From: Schizochytrium sp. CCTCC M209059
Lineage: Eukaryota; Sar; Bigyra; Thraustochytrida; Thraustochytriidae
Direction: 5' to 3'
Length of the DNA: 64,000 nt
NCBI GenBank assembly: GCA_000818945.1
Contig: KN805377.1
Coordinates: 1 to 64,000 of the forward strand
Shown here: one piece after another, positions 49,754-58,796 of the stretch
Layout of the letters: the number at the start of each line of letters is the position of its first letter
Numbering within the stretch: position 1 is the first letter of the stretch
Translations under genes and position numbers: made by a program
Notes under the pieces: model-generated
Databases searched by the model: none
Seen by the model: only the letters and a program-made list of their open reading frames with translations
Told to the model about the DNA's origin: nothing

Positions 49754-51054
49754 TCTTAAACACAGATGAAGCCGTAAAACCGTATCGGGTGGCCAACTAA
49801 GCCGTTGTCGCTCTGGCCCGTTTGCACTCGGCTCGCGCGCTCTGGCCTGGAATCGTTGTTGATATACACCCACACTTTTCAATTTTTACGCTCGTGAAAT
49901 CCCTCTCTCTTGTTCGTTGCTGACTTGGACACAACGTGAGTCGAAGAAGCTTGTCGGGGCACTTCGAAATTCTTCTTCCCTTCTTCGTTTTGAAAAGTAC
50001 AGTTGTCGTCCTTGCGTGGGGGATTCTTTTTTTTTTGTACTCCTTCCTCAGAAATCTAAAAACGAGCGGCGCGGAGATGCTGTCATCAAGGGATTTTGTA
50101 TACTTTGGTCTTGACGTAATCCATCTAATCGTAATGACGAACCCTTTGCAAATAACGCGTGCACGAAAGAGAAAGAGAGCAAGCGAGCAAGAACTCTCAT
50201 ATCAAATGACCACCCTCGTCTGAGATCAAATGGAGAAAATCAGGTCCTGCAAGACACGCAAATTGAAGGTCAATGTGTCCGATCCGCTCAAGTCTGAAAC
50301 TAAAAGGGAGGGAGGCGCTTCTGTGCTTTCCACCCTTTGTATCAGGTAATACAGGTGAATTGTTTTCTTTTTCTCTCTTTCTTGTTGCTCACGCGCTTAG
50401 GTGCAAGCAAATACGCCTTTTCCTCATGGAACTGAACTACGTCAAGCAACCAAACAAGCAAGTAAACAACCAGACAAATCAACTGTAAAATCTTATTTTC
50501 TCACGCCATTGCAACAAAATCTAATCTCCTTCTCTACGCGACAACTTCGGTCTGCTAGGCAGTGATATTTGTGTGAATTGCTCCACTTACCCACGAAACC
50601 GTCACTCTGCGATGATCGGGCGACGACTGATGATGCTGCTGCTCCGAGTGCGACGCTGAAAAGGGACTCATCATTGCGGCGTGCAGTCAGACAGTCAGCC
50701 AGCCAGCCAGCCGCCTACGACTTGAGCAGAAACGAAAAGTGTCGGGGTCGAAAAGACAATGCGTGTCGATGGATGGTGGCATACAGGGAAGAGAGAAAAG
50801 AAGACCATGCAGTCCTACGAACGAGTCTTGTTGGACATGACGTTGAGGCGCGCTAATTTTCGTGTGTGTGTGGGGNNNNNNNNNNNNNNNNNNNNNNNNN
50901 NNNNNNNNNNNNNNNNNNNNNNNNNNNNNNNNNNNNNNNNNNNNNNNNNNNNNNNNNNNNNNNNNNNNTTTGGGTGGGGGGGGGGGGGGGGGTATTGGGT
51001 AAAGGGAAAAGGGGCAAGGCACGAGGTGACCGACCTTGCCGTCCTAATTTTTCC
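49754..51054. other. Convergent spacer including the assembly gap
   Basis: 1.3 kb between SEC23 and GRIM-19 stop codons. Composition is AT-richer, with CCAG (about 50697-50712) and GT repeats running into the gap. No gene supported; ORFs that cross the gap are artefacts. Confidence 0.5.
50876..50968. other. Assembly gap of 93 N
   Basis: A run of N flanked on the left by GTGTGTGTGGGG and on the right by a long G run (about 50977-50991). True length is unknown. The flanks suggest a GT/G-rich repeat that failed to assemble. Confidence 0.98.
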
Positions 51055-51445
51055 TTACCAGAGACTCTTGTTGCTGACGTGCGTGGGGACAAACCACGAC
51101 TGCGTGTTGTACACCTTTTCGTTGACGTCCCATCCGGGAACGTCCTTCATAATGCGGGCCTCCTCGTCCTTGGCCTTTTGCGAGAGACGCACGAAACGCG
51201 CGTCCTCCTCGGCCTGAAGGAAGGGCACGATGGCCATGCGGCGCTCACGCTTCTCCATCTTGAGCGCCCGCCTTTCAATGTTGCCCTGGCCCATGATGTA
51301 GAAACCCACGGCGCACGTCGCGGCCGTCATCGCGAAGAGCCCGAACCCCGAGATGCGCGGCTTGGGCATCTCGGCCGCCACGCTGAAGGGCTTGAAGCCG
51401 CCCGGCGGCGGCATGTCCTGCACCGGCTTGCTCTTGAGAGGAGTC

Positions 51446-51450
<5 letters not shown>
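51055..51450 (-). CDS. NDUFA13: GRIM-19/NDUFA13, mitochondrial complex I accessory subunit
   Basis: A 131-residue protein (human has 144). The N-terminal VQDMPPPGGFKPF is the hallmark of GRIM-19. One TM helix follows (about 36-52, GLFAMTAATCAVGFYIM). A basic helix region has the family ERR (NIERRALKMEKRERR), then the signatures VPFLQAEEDARF, IMKDVPGWDVNEKVYNT and W-VP. It sits in the matrix arm/membrane junction of NADH dehydrogenase. ATG 51450 matches the expected N terminus, and directly upstream, with at most one base between, is a GGCA repeat of about ten units (51451-51493 on the plus strand, TGCC). It diverges from the exonuclease gene. Confidence 0.95.

Positions 51451-51493
<43 letters not shown>
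51451..51493. repeat. (TGCC)n tract abutting the GRIM-19 start codon
   Basis: About ten CCTG/TGCC units. On the gene strand they read GGCA repeats ending immediately before ATG, so the repeat occupies the translation-initiation context. Confidence 0.9.
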
Positions 51494-51494
<1 letters not shown>

Positions 51495-51993
51495 TTCGCT
51501 CGCTGCGCGCGCTGCTCCGCCGCTGCCTGCTCTCCGCGGGCCCGCGCTGCTCCGCTCGCTCTGCGCTCTGCTCGTCCTGCCTGCCTGCTGCTGCTTGCTG
51601 CTGCTGCTGCTGCTCCTGCTGCTGCCTGCAGTGGCAGCGAGCTAGCTAGTAGCTAGCTAGCGAGCGAGCGAGCTCCCTGCTTGCTCCGTCTCTCTCTCTG
51701 TCTCTCTCTCCAGCTCAGCTCAGCTCAGCTCAGCCTCCGCGTTCAAGAGTTCTTGTTGCTCCGCTCCGCATAACCCACTTGCGCGCCACGATAATCCACT
51801 TGCGCGCGCTCCGTCTCCGCCGCTGCAGTGCAGCCCGCGGCCGCGTCGCCACGATAAAGAACTATCGCGGAACCATAACGGAACCCTGTGTCTCTCCCTT
51901 TTTTTTTTTAAAGGTTTTTTTTTAATTCTCTTCACATCGCATTTGGGACACACTGCATGGCGAGCGAGACCAAACGTGCGAGTGCAAGACGCC
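51494..51993. promoter_or_regulatory. Remaining divergent 5' region, GRIM-19 and exonuclease
   Basis: Contains a CTG-type run (about 51587-51625), an AGCTAGCT/GCGA block (about 51640-51672), a CTCT run (about 51690-51710), a CAGCT run (about 51711-51735) and T runs (about 51900-51923). No gene is convincing. Probable shared promoter of both genes. Confidence 0.45.
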
Positions 51994-53679
51994 ATGCGGA
52001 GCGCGGCGCGTCGCGCGGCGGCGCGATGGGCGGTCTGCGCGTCCCCGCGGAACGGCAGCGCGGAAGCGCGGGTGTGGACGCGCAGGCCATGCTCTGCAGC
52101 CAAGTTGTCGTCGCGCGCGGAGAGTCTTCGAGCAGCACCAGCGGTCAAAACACAACTTAACGACGGCGACGGCGACGGCGACTTGAACAAAATCGTAGAC
52201 GTGAACGATGAAAGTCCCAGGGAAACTAGAACCAAAAGCGAGCGAGACGCTGAGTTCGGAAAATATCTCGGCCCTGAAGCACGCGTCCTCCTCATCGACG
52301 GGTGGCCGCTCCTGTTTCGTCAGTACCATGGCATGCGGAACGGAGAGGGTGAGGACGTCGACGAGCACTTTTTACGCACCGTTGCAGTCTCGTACTTTCG
52401 CAAGGTGTCTCAAGTGATCCATTATTCTGATCCGACTCATGTCAGCGTGATCTTCGACGGTTCCGGCGCACGACAGGCTCGGCAAGGCGCCATCACCTCT
52501 GCGCGAGACGTGGCGGAACGCGAACTCCAAGCACTGGAGAAGCAATCCGAGCAAGTTTTCTCGTCCAACGTCGCCTCTACACTGCGAGATTTGCAATCTG
52601 ACATAAGCTTGCTCGAAAGCATCTCGAGTCGCTGCGCTCGCGAATTTCCTCAAGAGGTTCGCGAGGCAGCTCGCGCCAGGGAAGGTGCCAAGGAGTCCTC
52701 GACACATCAAGAGTTTAACGTGGCCGCAGAACGTCTGTCAAGCTCGCTCGAGGCGCGTGTTCCGCTTGGAAGCGAGCCTGAGCTGGCATCGCTTGCAAGT
52801 CACGCCGCACGCATGCATGAATACGTCGCAACGGCAGAGACCGCTGCTGCCCACGACGATATGCGCGTGGCTCAACTTGGCCGAGAGTATGCCGAGTCTC
52901 TGCAAGTTTTTGCACAACTCATGGGCGCCTATGCAGATAGCGTCGATGACTTCTCGAAGGAAGCCAGCGAGTTCACGGAGGAAGCCGTCTCAAAGTTTAC
53001 GCACTACGACAAGTTTCCCGGCTACAAGTCCCATCGGGAGCAAGGGCCTGTGGAGGTGTCAATGGTCTTTCAAATGGCTCGCGAGCGTTTCGATCGCGAA
53101 GATATCCACTACGTTTGTCTCCCGCAGCTCGAGGCTGACGACGTTATTGCCACTCTTGCAGTTCGAGCGCGGAGGCAAGGTGCTCGGGTCGACATTGTTT
53201 CGAGCGACAAGGATTTTATGCAGCTAATCGATGCTGGCACGCGCTTGCTCAAGCCAGGAAAAAAGTTTGTCTTCCCGCGCAAAGCTCCGCGCTTCTCCTA
53301 TAACGAGGTGCTGGCGGATGCGATGGACATTGTGGACGAGTCGCGGTTTCGGACGCTCTTTCCTGGTCTCCAGCCGTCGCAGCACATTGACTACCTATCA
53401 CTTGTAGGCGACGCCGCAGACAATATTCCTGGCATCAAACATGTTGGTCACAAGACGGCGCTCAAGCTTATTGCTGCTCACGGCTCGGTCGAGGCGCTCG
53501 TAGAGCATGTCCGCACGCTCGACAATCCGAAAAAACGCACGGATCGCATGATCAAGGAAGGCATTGAGACGCTTCTTTTTGGAAAAGAACTCGTCAAGCT
53601 ATCCACGAACCTGGCCCTCCCGCCCGGTGACCTTGTGTGGTCCGACATGCGTCGCGCTCCTTCTTTGGCCTCGGCGTGA
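51994..53679 (+). CDS. Organellar 5'-3' exonuclease (DNA polymerase I N-domain/FEN type) with large insertion
   Basis: A 561-residue protein from ATG 51994 (an upstream TTG at 51943 is not used). The Arg/Ala-rich N terminus (MRSAARRAAARWAV) looks like a mitochondrial presequence. Catalytic blocks are VLLIDGWPLLFRQYHG, VIFDGSGA, GYKSHR, LEADDVIATLA, IVSSDKDFMQLI and the helix-three-turn-helix LVGDAADNIPGIKHVGHKTA, as in the bacterial Pol I 5' nuclease that removes RNA primers and flaps. Between VIFDGSGA and GYKSHR, where the family has roughly 15-20 residues, there are about 160 extra helical residues (about 160-335), rich in Ala, Glu and Arg. No polymerase domain follows. It diverges from GRIM-19, another mitochondrial gene. 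Mitochondrial DNA maintenance is inferred. Confidence 0.85.
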   Translation: MRSAARRAAARWAVCASPRNGSAEARVWTRRPCSAAKLSSRAESLRAAPAVKTQLNDGDGDGDLNKIVDVNDESPRETRTKSERDAEFGKYLGPEARVLLIDGWPLLFRQYHGMRNGEGEDVDEHFLRTVAVSYFRKVSQVIHYSDPTHVSVIFDGSGARQARQGAITSARDVAERELQALEKQSEQVFSSNVASTLRDLQSDISLLESISSRCAREFPQEVREAARAREGAKESSTHQEFNVAAERLSSSLEARVPLGSEPELASLASHAARMHEYVATAETAAAHDDMRVAQLGREYAESLQVFAQLMGAYADSVDDFSKEASEFTEEAVSKFTHYDKFPGYKSHREQGPVEVSMVFQMARERFDREDIHYVCLPQLEADDVIATLAVRARRQGARVDIVSSDKDFMQLIDAGTRLLKPGKKFVFPRKAPRFSYNEVLADAMDIVDESRFRTLFPGLQPSQHIDYLSLVGDAADNIPGIKHVGHKTALKLIAAHGSVEALVEHVRTLDNPKKRTDRMIKEGIETLLFGKELVKLSTNLALPPGDLVWSDMRRAPSLASA

Positions 53680-54288
53680 AAGGAGCAAAGGCAATAGGAG
53701 GATCCAGAAAGAAAAAGGTGGCGAACGCGGTCGAGCATGTGCTTACTCTGCCCAAGTTTGCATGCATAAAAGATCCGCCGCAGTGCTTGATTATGAAATT
53801 GATGACGAATGCCTAGATAGGCCTAGGTGGTATAGCCTAGGCCCTAACCCATTCATTGTGCATAACCGCCAGCGAGACCAAAGCCGCCTATAAAGAGCAG
53901 TACGTATAACTATATAACTAACTACCATTGAAAACATTTACAAGTACTTGCGCGGCCAATTTTCCATTGAACCCAAGTGAATATGTGATTTGCGGCTCTT
54001 TACGTAGTCAAGCAGAGCAATGGCAGCGAATCCAAAACGGCGCAGCGAGTGGCGCAGCGAGCGTACGAACGAGCGTGCGCCCCGACGTGCGAGCGCGCGT
54101 CGGCTGCGGAGGCAGTGCAAAGCACGCCAGATCAACAAATAAAGGGTTATCTAGCTAGGCGAGTGCTCCGCCCGCGCGCTCTGCCTCAAGGCGCCTGAGA
54201 AAGGTTTGCCGTGGGATCGAGATCGTTCGGTTTTCAAAAGCTTGTGCAAGTTTTTGCCGAGCCTCGCGCGCGCACGTAGACAGGCATT
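53680..54288. other. Spacer upstream of tandem-NTF2 gene
   Basis: 609 bp between two same-strand genes. One TAGGCCTA lies at 53818-53825 with a related AGCCTAGGCCC at about 53831. An AATAAA occurs at 54138. No gene seen. Confidence 0.5.
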
Positions 54289-55038
54289 ATGGCGGACCCC
54301 AACACTGTGGCCAATGCCTTTGTGCAGGCTTTTTACAATTCCCTTGACTCGAACCGAGCCCAGATCGGGGACTACTTCAAGGATGTCAGCACCTTGAGTT
54401 TCGAGGGCGATACCGTGGCAGGAGCGGCAGCCATCGTGCAAAAGGTCAACAGTCTCGGTCTTCCTGCCAATGCCACTCGTCGTGTCACGGCGACAGATGC
54501 ACAGGAGTCTTCCCTCGGCTCGGGAGCGATCGTGATTTTCATCACGGGCGAGTGGATGGGTCAGCAGTATCAGGAGGCCTACCAGCTCGTGCCCAATGGC
54601 AACAATGGCTACTACGTGCACAACTGGATTATTCGCATTGGCATGAACAACCCTTTTAATGTGCCCGACGAGGCCTCCGATGTCGCGAAGCAGTTCCTTC
54701 AATTTTACTACACAACCTTCGACGGCGGCCCCGAGAAGCGTCAGACGCTTAGCAACCTCTACTCCCCGAACTCAAACTTCAGCTTTGAAGGAAACCCTCT
54801 CAAGGGTCGCGATGCGATCATGGCCCGCATTATGGAACTCCCACCAGCACAGCATGATCCCAACATGTCCGTCGATGTGCAAATGATTAACGGAACGGAA
54901 ATCGTCATGGTGTTCGTCACCGGCCAGGAGAGCCTCGACAACTCCAACCCCATTCGCTTTGCCCAAATGTTCATCTTGCAAAAGCAGAATGCTTCCTACA
55001 TCATTGGCAACCAGGTTTTCCGCCTGAACTATGGATAA
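54289..55038 (+). CDS. Tandem NTF2-like protein (two NTF2 domains in one chain)
   Basis: A 249-residue protein made of two NTF2-like domains, about 1-122 and 127-249. The first starts NTVANAFVQAFYNSLDSNRAQIGDYFKD with GDTVAGAAAIVQKV. The second starts SDVAKQFLQFYYTTFDG with LSNLYSPNSNFSFEGNPLKGRDAIM and ends IGNQVFRLNYG. Canonical NTF2 is about 125 residues and works as a homodimer that imports RanGDP into the nucleus. Here two units are fused, as if a covalent dimer. I cannot tell from sequence whether the Ran-binding pocket is kept in both. ATG 54289 is at the expected domain start. Confidence 0.88.
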   Translation: MADPNTVANAFVQAFYNSLDSNRAQIGDYFKDVSTLSFEGDTVAGAAAIVQKVNSLGLPANATRRVTATDAQESSLGSGAIVIFITGEWMGQQYQEAYQLVPNGNNGYYVHNWIIRIGMNNPFNVPDEASDVAKQFLQFYYTTFDGGPEKRQTLSNLYSPNSNFSFEGNPLKGRDAIMARIMELPPAQHDPNMSVDVQMINGTEIVMVFVTGQESLDNSNPIRFAQMFILQKQNASYIIGNQVFRLNYG

Positions 55039-55840
55039 ACTGCCCAAAAAAGCTTAGAACCCCTCACCTTTTCTTCTTCTTCTTCTTCTTCTTTTTCTTG
55101 CCTCGGGACTGCCAAACTGCCGAAACTTGCGCGTTTGGCGGATTTTTTAAAGGCCTTTTCGACCCGATAATTTACTTGTAGTTCAACCACCAGTGGCTCA
55201 TTTACTTCATTTGCCTTGCAGTAGACCTTCTTGCCTGGCCTGTGCCCCCAAAACTCCCGACGAAGCGAAACCTCTACCTTTATCATTTCCTTTCTCTCTT
55301 TGACCCTTTTTGCAAAGCAAATTTAGTTTTGATCAAACAAGACCTTATTCTTTGCAAACCTGCGCAACTCGTTCGAACGAACTGAGCGTGTGAAAATCCC
55401 TTTTGTGCAGCCCAAACGTGCTTGCTATTCTATTCTATACTAGATTTAGATAGATTTTGCAAGACCCAACAAGAAAAGGTCAAAGCACCGAGGGATTTAT
55501 GGTGACGTTTATTTGGTCAACAAAAAAAACGTGTCCGCAGGACCGAAGCTCCTGCGAAGCGGAGCAGGCAGCTTCACGAGGCTGCTCTTGCGCGAGCCCA
55601 CCCGCCCAAGAGTCCCCATGTTCCCATATTTTCAACGGCTACTTTTCAAAGGGAGTCAGCTCTTCTGTTCCTTTCCAGTCAGCGAGCGAGCAAGCAACCT
55701 CTTGTTATAATCCTGATGCGCGCCGCTTGCGTTTGGTGACGGCGGACCTCCTTTGCGCTCCGGCGCCGTTTAGCGCGCATTCTTTGCAAAATTCAATTGA
55801 TTGACTGGTTCACTCTGTATCCAACCCACGCGCAGAAAGG
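55039..55840. other. Spacer with TTC run
   Basis: 802 bp between two same-strand genes. A TTC/TTTTC run (about 55069-55100) lies shortly after the NTF2 stop. No gene supported. Confidence 0.45.
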
Positions 55841-58531
55841 ATGGCGACAAGCGCCGAGGAAGGCGAGACTTGCGAGATGCAAGCCGACGACGAAGAGGAG
55901 AAGCGTCAGCCACCGCAACAAGAGAGCAGCCAAGAGGAGGGCGCGAGTGCAAAAACTCCTCAAGAGCAAGACGAGGTGGACTCTCTTGCTTGTGAAGAAG
56001 ACACAAACCCTCCGAAAGACAACATTCTTGCATCTGATCTCCAAACAGCTGCAGAGACCCCAAAAGGACCTATTAGCGACGGCATTATCCAAAGTGCTGA
56101 CGATTCACTAAACAATGACAAGAATTCAAACATTCTTCGGGATGCACCGAGTCCGACAACAACTCCGCGTGTCAACGCGCCAATCATGCAAAGCAGGACC
56201 ACAGTAGCGGCCAAAGGAGAAGATGATGACGAGAACTCACGGTCGCATAGTCTCGAGGAGGACAGCATTGATGGGACAACGCCGTCTTCTGGAAGAAATT
56301 TACGGGGCTCTGACGGACTCGAGCGAAGATCTTCCATCGTTTCCAAGACTGAAATTGTGACGAGCCCGGGAGGCACGAAAACAGTCAAGGTTGGTCTGAA
56401 AGGTCAGCCCGCTGCACCACAGCAACAAGACCCAGCACCCATGTGGAACCCCCATGATGACGACCCAGTATTTCCGGGAGGTTCAGTTCCCAGCGTCGAA
56501 GTTGACGAGGACGAAGCCACCCTCGCTGCGGCTTTAGCGGCAGACATGGAGCGAGAAATGGAACTCGAGGAGCGTAAGCACAATACCACGGCTTCAATCC
56601 CGAAATCAATGCCTCGCAAGGGACCCGACGCCAAACGCAAAAGTCCCGAGTGGCCAGAACATGAGGTTTCTCACGACTCAGGCCCCACGGGCGTGGACCT
56701 CCTTGCGGAGAAAGACCGACAGATTGAGTCTCTTCAAGCACAACTCATGGATGCTTTACGAGGAGAGGTAGGCGTCGTTGACGGTCTCGATGCAGGCGTG
56801 GCGGGTCCAGACAAGCGAGACGCTAAAATCGTTGCGCTTGCAAAGAAGAACCGCAGTCTCAATCTCGCGCTGGAACGACAAAAGACACGCATCGCGCAAT
56901 TAGAGGCTGAAGCAAGCGAGACGCGCAAGGCGCAAGCGCGTGGCCAGGCCAAGAGCAAAATCAGACGCGAGATTGCACAAAATCAGTCGAACTCTGAGGA
57001 GGAAGAAGCCCTGAGCCAGCAGCGCCTTCGCGAGGCGCGTGAAAGTGCTCATCAAGAGTACGCGGAACGTCTCGCCGACGTTGAGCATCGATGCGATCAA
57101 ATGCGGCAAAAGTGTCTGCGTGCAACAAACGAAGCGAAACGGCTGAAAAGGGTGCTAACGCGCGAGGTAGGCGATGGCCCCCAATTGGAAAAGGTCCTCG
57201 AAGAGGTCGCCTCGGGATCCACGATTGATGAAGAGAATAGCGGGTGGCGGGGGCGCGCGCAGAAAATCGTTTTGCTCAAGGATAAGCTCAAGCGTGCGCA
57301 AGCGCAGTTGGCGCACATACACCAGCAGCAGCAACACGAACACCAAGCGCATGATCCGGAGTCGACGGGTTCTTTTGTCGCGGGATCGCCAACGGGCTTC
57401 GGGGCCGCCGGATCCGGAATGTCTTCCTCCGTGGCGTTTGGGCGCGAAGACGATGTCGACGCGCGTGCAGCAAGAGATATCCGGACCATCGAGCAGGAGC
57501 GCCGTCACGCCATGGAGAAATTAGCACACGAGTACGAGCATGTCGAGAGTAGTCTGGCCGAGGCCAAACGAACGATTCATGCTGTACGCGCTCGCGGCAA
57601 AGTCCTCGAAGGGGAAAACAAGAGATTCAAAGAGCAGCTCAAGGTGCTCTTGAAGAAAACGAGCAACGATGACACGCTTGTGGACGCGCTACGGCGCGAG
57701 CTGGATCGCGTCAAGCGCGAACTAAACAGCTGCCGCGAATCGTCGCGCGCGCGAGAAGAGTCTTCGCGAACAAACATCGAGTTTGAAGAGCTCAAGCAAC
57801 ATGCCATGAATCAGGCCGCGCAAATCGAGCGCCAAGGTCAGCTGCTCGTAAAGATGCGTACCGAAATGGAACGCGTCAAGGCGACGGCCTCGCGCGACAT
57901 TGTGCAAAAGGCCCATGAGGAGCTGGATAATCAAGGACATGCCGTGAACAGCAAGCTACTCAAGGTCGAGAATGATCGCCTTGGAGAGCTAGTGGATCTC
58001 TTCAAGCAAAAGCTCGAGCGGGCGGTGGTCGACCGTGAGGCCGCTCTTGGCAAATGTAAGAAACTCGAGCGGGCGAAGGTCGAGCTTGAGCGCCGTCTTG
58101 GCAATATTCACGCCGGCGGACGCAAGCGCCAGCCGATGGCGGATCAGCTCAGCGAGCTGCGAGACCAGTTGGCTCTCCAGGTTGAGGAAACGCGTGTGGC
58201 GCGCGCATCCGCTTCGCAAGCCATTTCACAAAAGAACGAGGAGATCCGAATACTTCGCGAAATGGGTGTCCAAGTCAAAGAGGCCTACGAGCGCGCCATC
58301 GAGGATATGAAAGTTCAGGTTCAGCAGACTGCCCTTGAAGCCCAGCGACGCATTCAAAGCTCGGATTGCCATGTTGACGAAGCTCTTCTCTCGCAGCTTA
58401 CAAAGGACAACGAGTACCTTCGTGGTGAGCTATTTGACATGCGTGACCGCAAACTGTCGCCAACGCGCTCTTCGCCAACCTTTCGTGCGCAACAACATTC
58501 GCACCAGCAAGTTCATGCGCGTAGGAGGTAA
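55841..58531 (+). CDS. Long coiled-coil protein, unrecognised family
   Basis: An 896-residue protein. The first ~230 residues are acidic, Ser/Thr/Pro-rich and disordered (DEEEKRQPPQQESSQEEG). From about 285 to 880 the sequence is heptad-rich, dense in Glu, Lys, Arg, Leu and Gln (DRQIESLQAQLMDALRG, NRSLNLALERQKTRIAQLEAE, LKDKLKRAQAQLAHIHQQQQ, LRRELDRVKRELNSCRESSR). A Gly/Ser break (about 510-535) separates two long coils. No motor, kinase or CH domain is seen. It could be a centrosomal, ciliary or Golgi tether, but nothing decides. ATG 55841 is the first in frame. Convergent with the P450-like gene. Confidence 0.8.
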   Translation: MATSAEEGETCEMQADDEEEKRQPPQQESSQEEGASAKTPQEQDEVDSLACEEDTNPPKDNILASDLQTAAETPKGPISDGIIQSADDSLNNDKNSNILRDAPSPTTTPRVNAPIMQSRTTVAAKGEDDDENSRSHSLEEDSIDGTTPSSGRNLRGSDGLERRSSIVSKTEIVTSPGGTKTVKVGLKGQPAAPQQQDPAPMWNPHDDDPVFPGGSVPSVEVDEDEATLAAALAADMEREMELEERKHNTTASIPKSMPRKGPDAKRKSPEWPEHEVSHDSGPTGVDLLAEKDRQIESLQAQLMDALRGEVGVVDGLDAGVAGPDKRDAKIVALAKKNRSLNLALERQKTRIAQLEAEASETRKAQARGQAKSKIRREIAQNQSNSEEEEALSQQRLREARESAHQEYAERLADVEHRCDQMRQKCLRATNEAKRLKRVLTREVGDGPQLEKVLEEVASGSTIDEENSGWRGRAQKIVLLKDKLKRAQAQLAHIHQQQQHEHQAHDPESTGSFVAGSPTGFGAAGSGMSSSVAFGREDDVDARAARDIRTIEQERRHAMEKLAHEYEHVESSLAEAKRTIHAVRARGKVLEGENKRFKEQLKVLLKKTSNDDTLVDALRRELDRVKRELNSCRESSRAREESSRTNIEFEELKQHAMNQAAQIERQGQLLVKMRTEMERVKATASRDIVQKAHEELDNQGHAVNSKLLKVENDRLGELVDLFKQKLERAVVDREAALGKCKKLERAKVELERRLGNIHAGGRKRQPMADQLSELRDQLALQVEETRVARASASQAISQKNEEIRILREMGVQVKEAYERAIEDMKVQVQQTALEAQRRIQSSDCHVDEALLSQLTKDNEYLRGELFDMRDRKLSPTRSSPTFRAQQHSHQQVHARRR

Positions 58532-58796
58532 CGAAATATTGTTGTGTCCTCTTGCACGTGATTATAACGTGTTCCATTTTTTGGTGCAAATTATTGGATA
58601 GGCCTATCACATGTTGATGGTAAGGACGAAATGCGAGCTTCCACTTTCAAGAGCGAGCGAACGAGCGAGCGAACGAGCGAGCATGTTCATTCGAAAAATA
58701 GTTTCTCTCTTTCTATAAATGGAAGCAGTTCGAAATAAAAATGTTAGGTGTCATGTGTATTGCGCGAAAACGAGCTCAACAATTGCCGAGCCTTAA
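58532..58796. other. Short convergent spacer with TAGGCCTA and GAGC repeat
   Basis: 265 bp between convergent stop codons. TAGGCCTA lies at 58599-58606 and a GAGC/GAAC run at about 58651-58682. Confidence 0.5.

Noticed and set aside
50687..51645. ORFs running through the N gap
   Set aside because: Their middle is unknown sequence, and the flanks are antisense to GRIM-19 or repeats.
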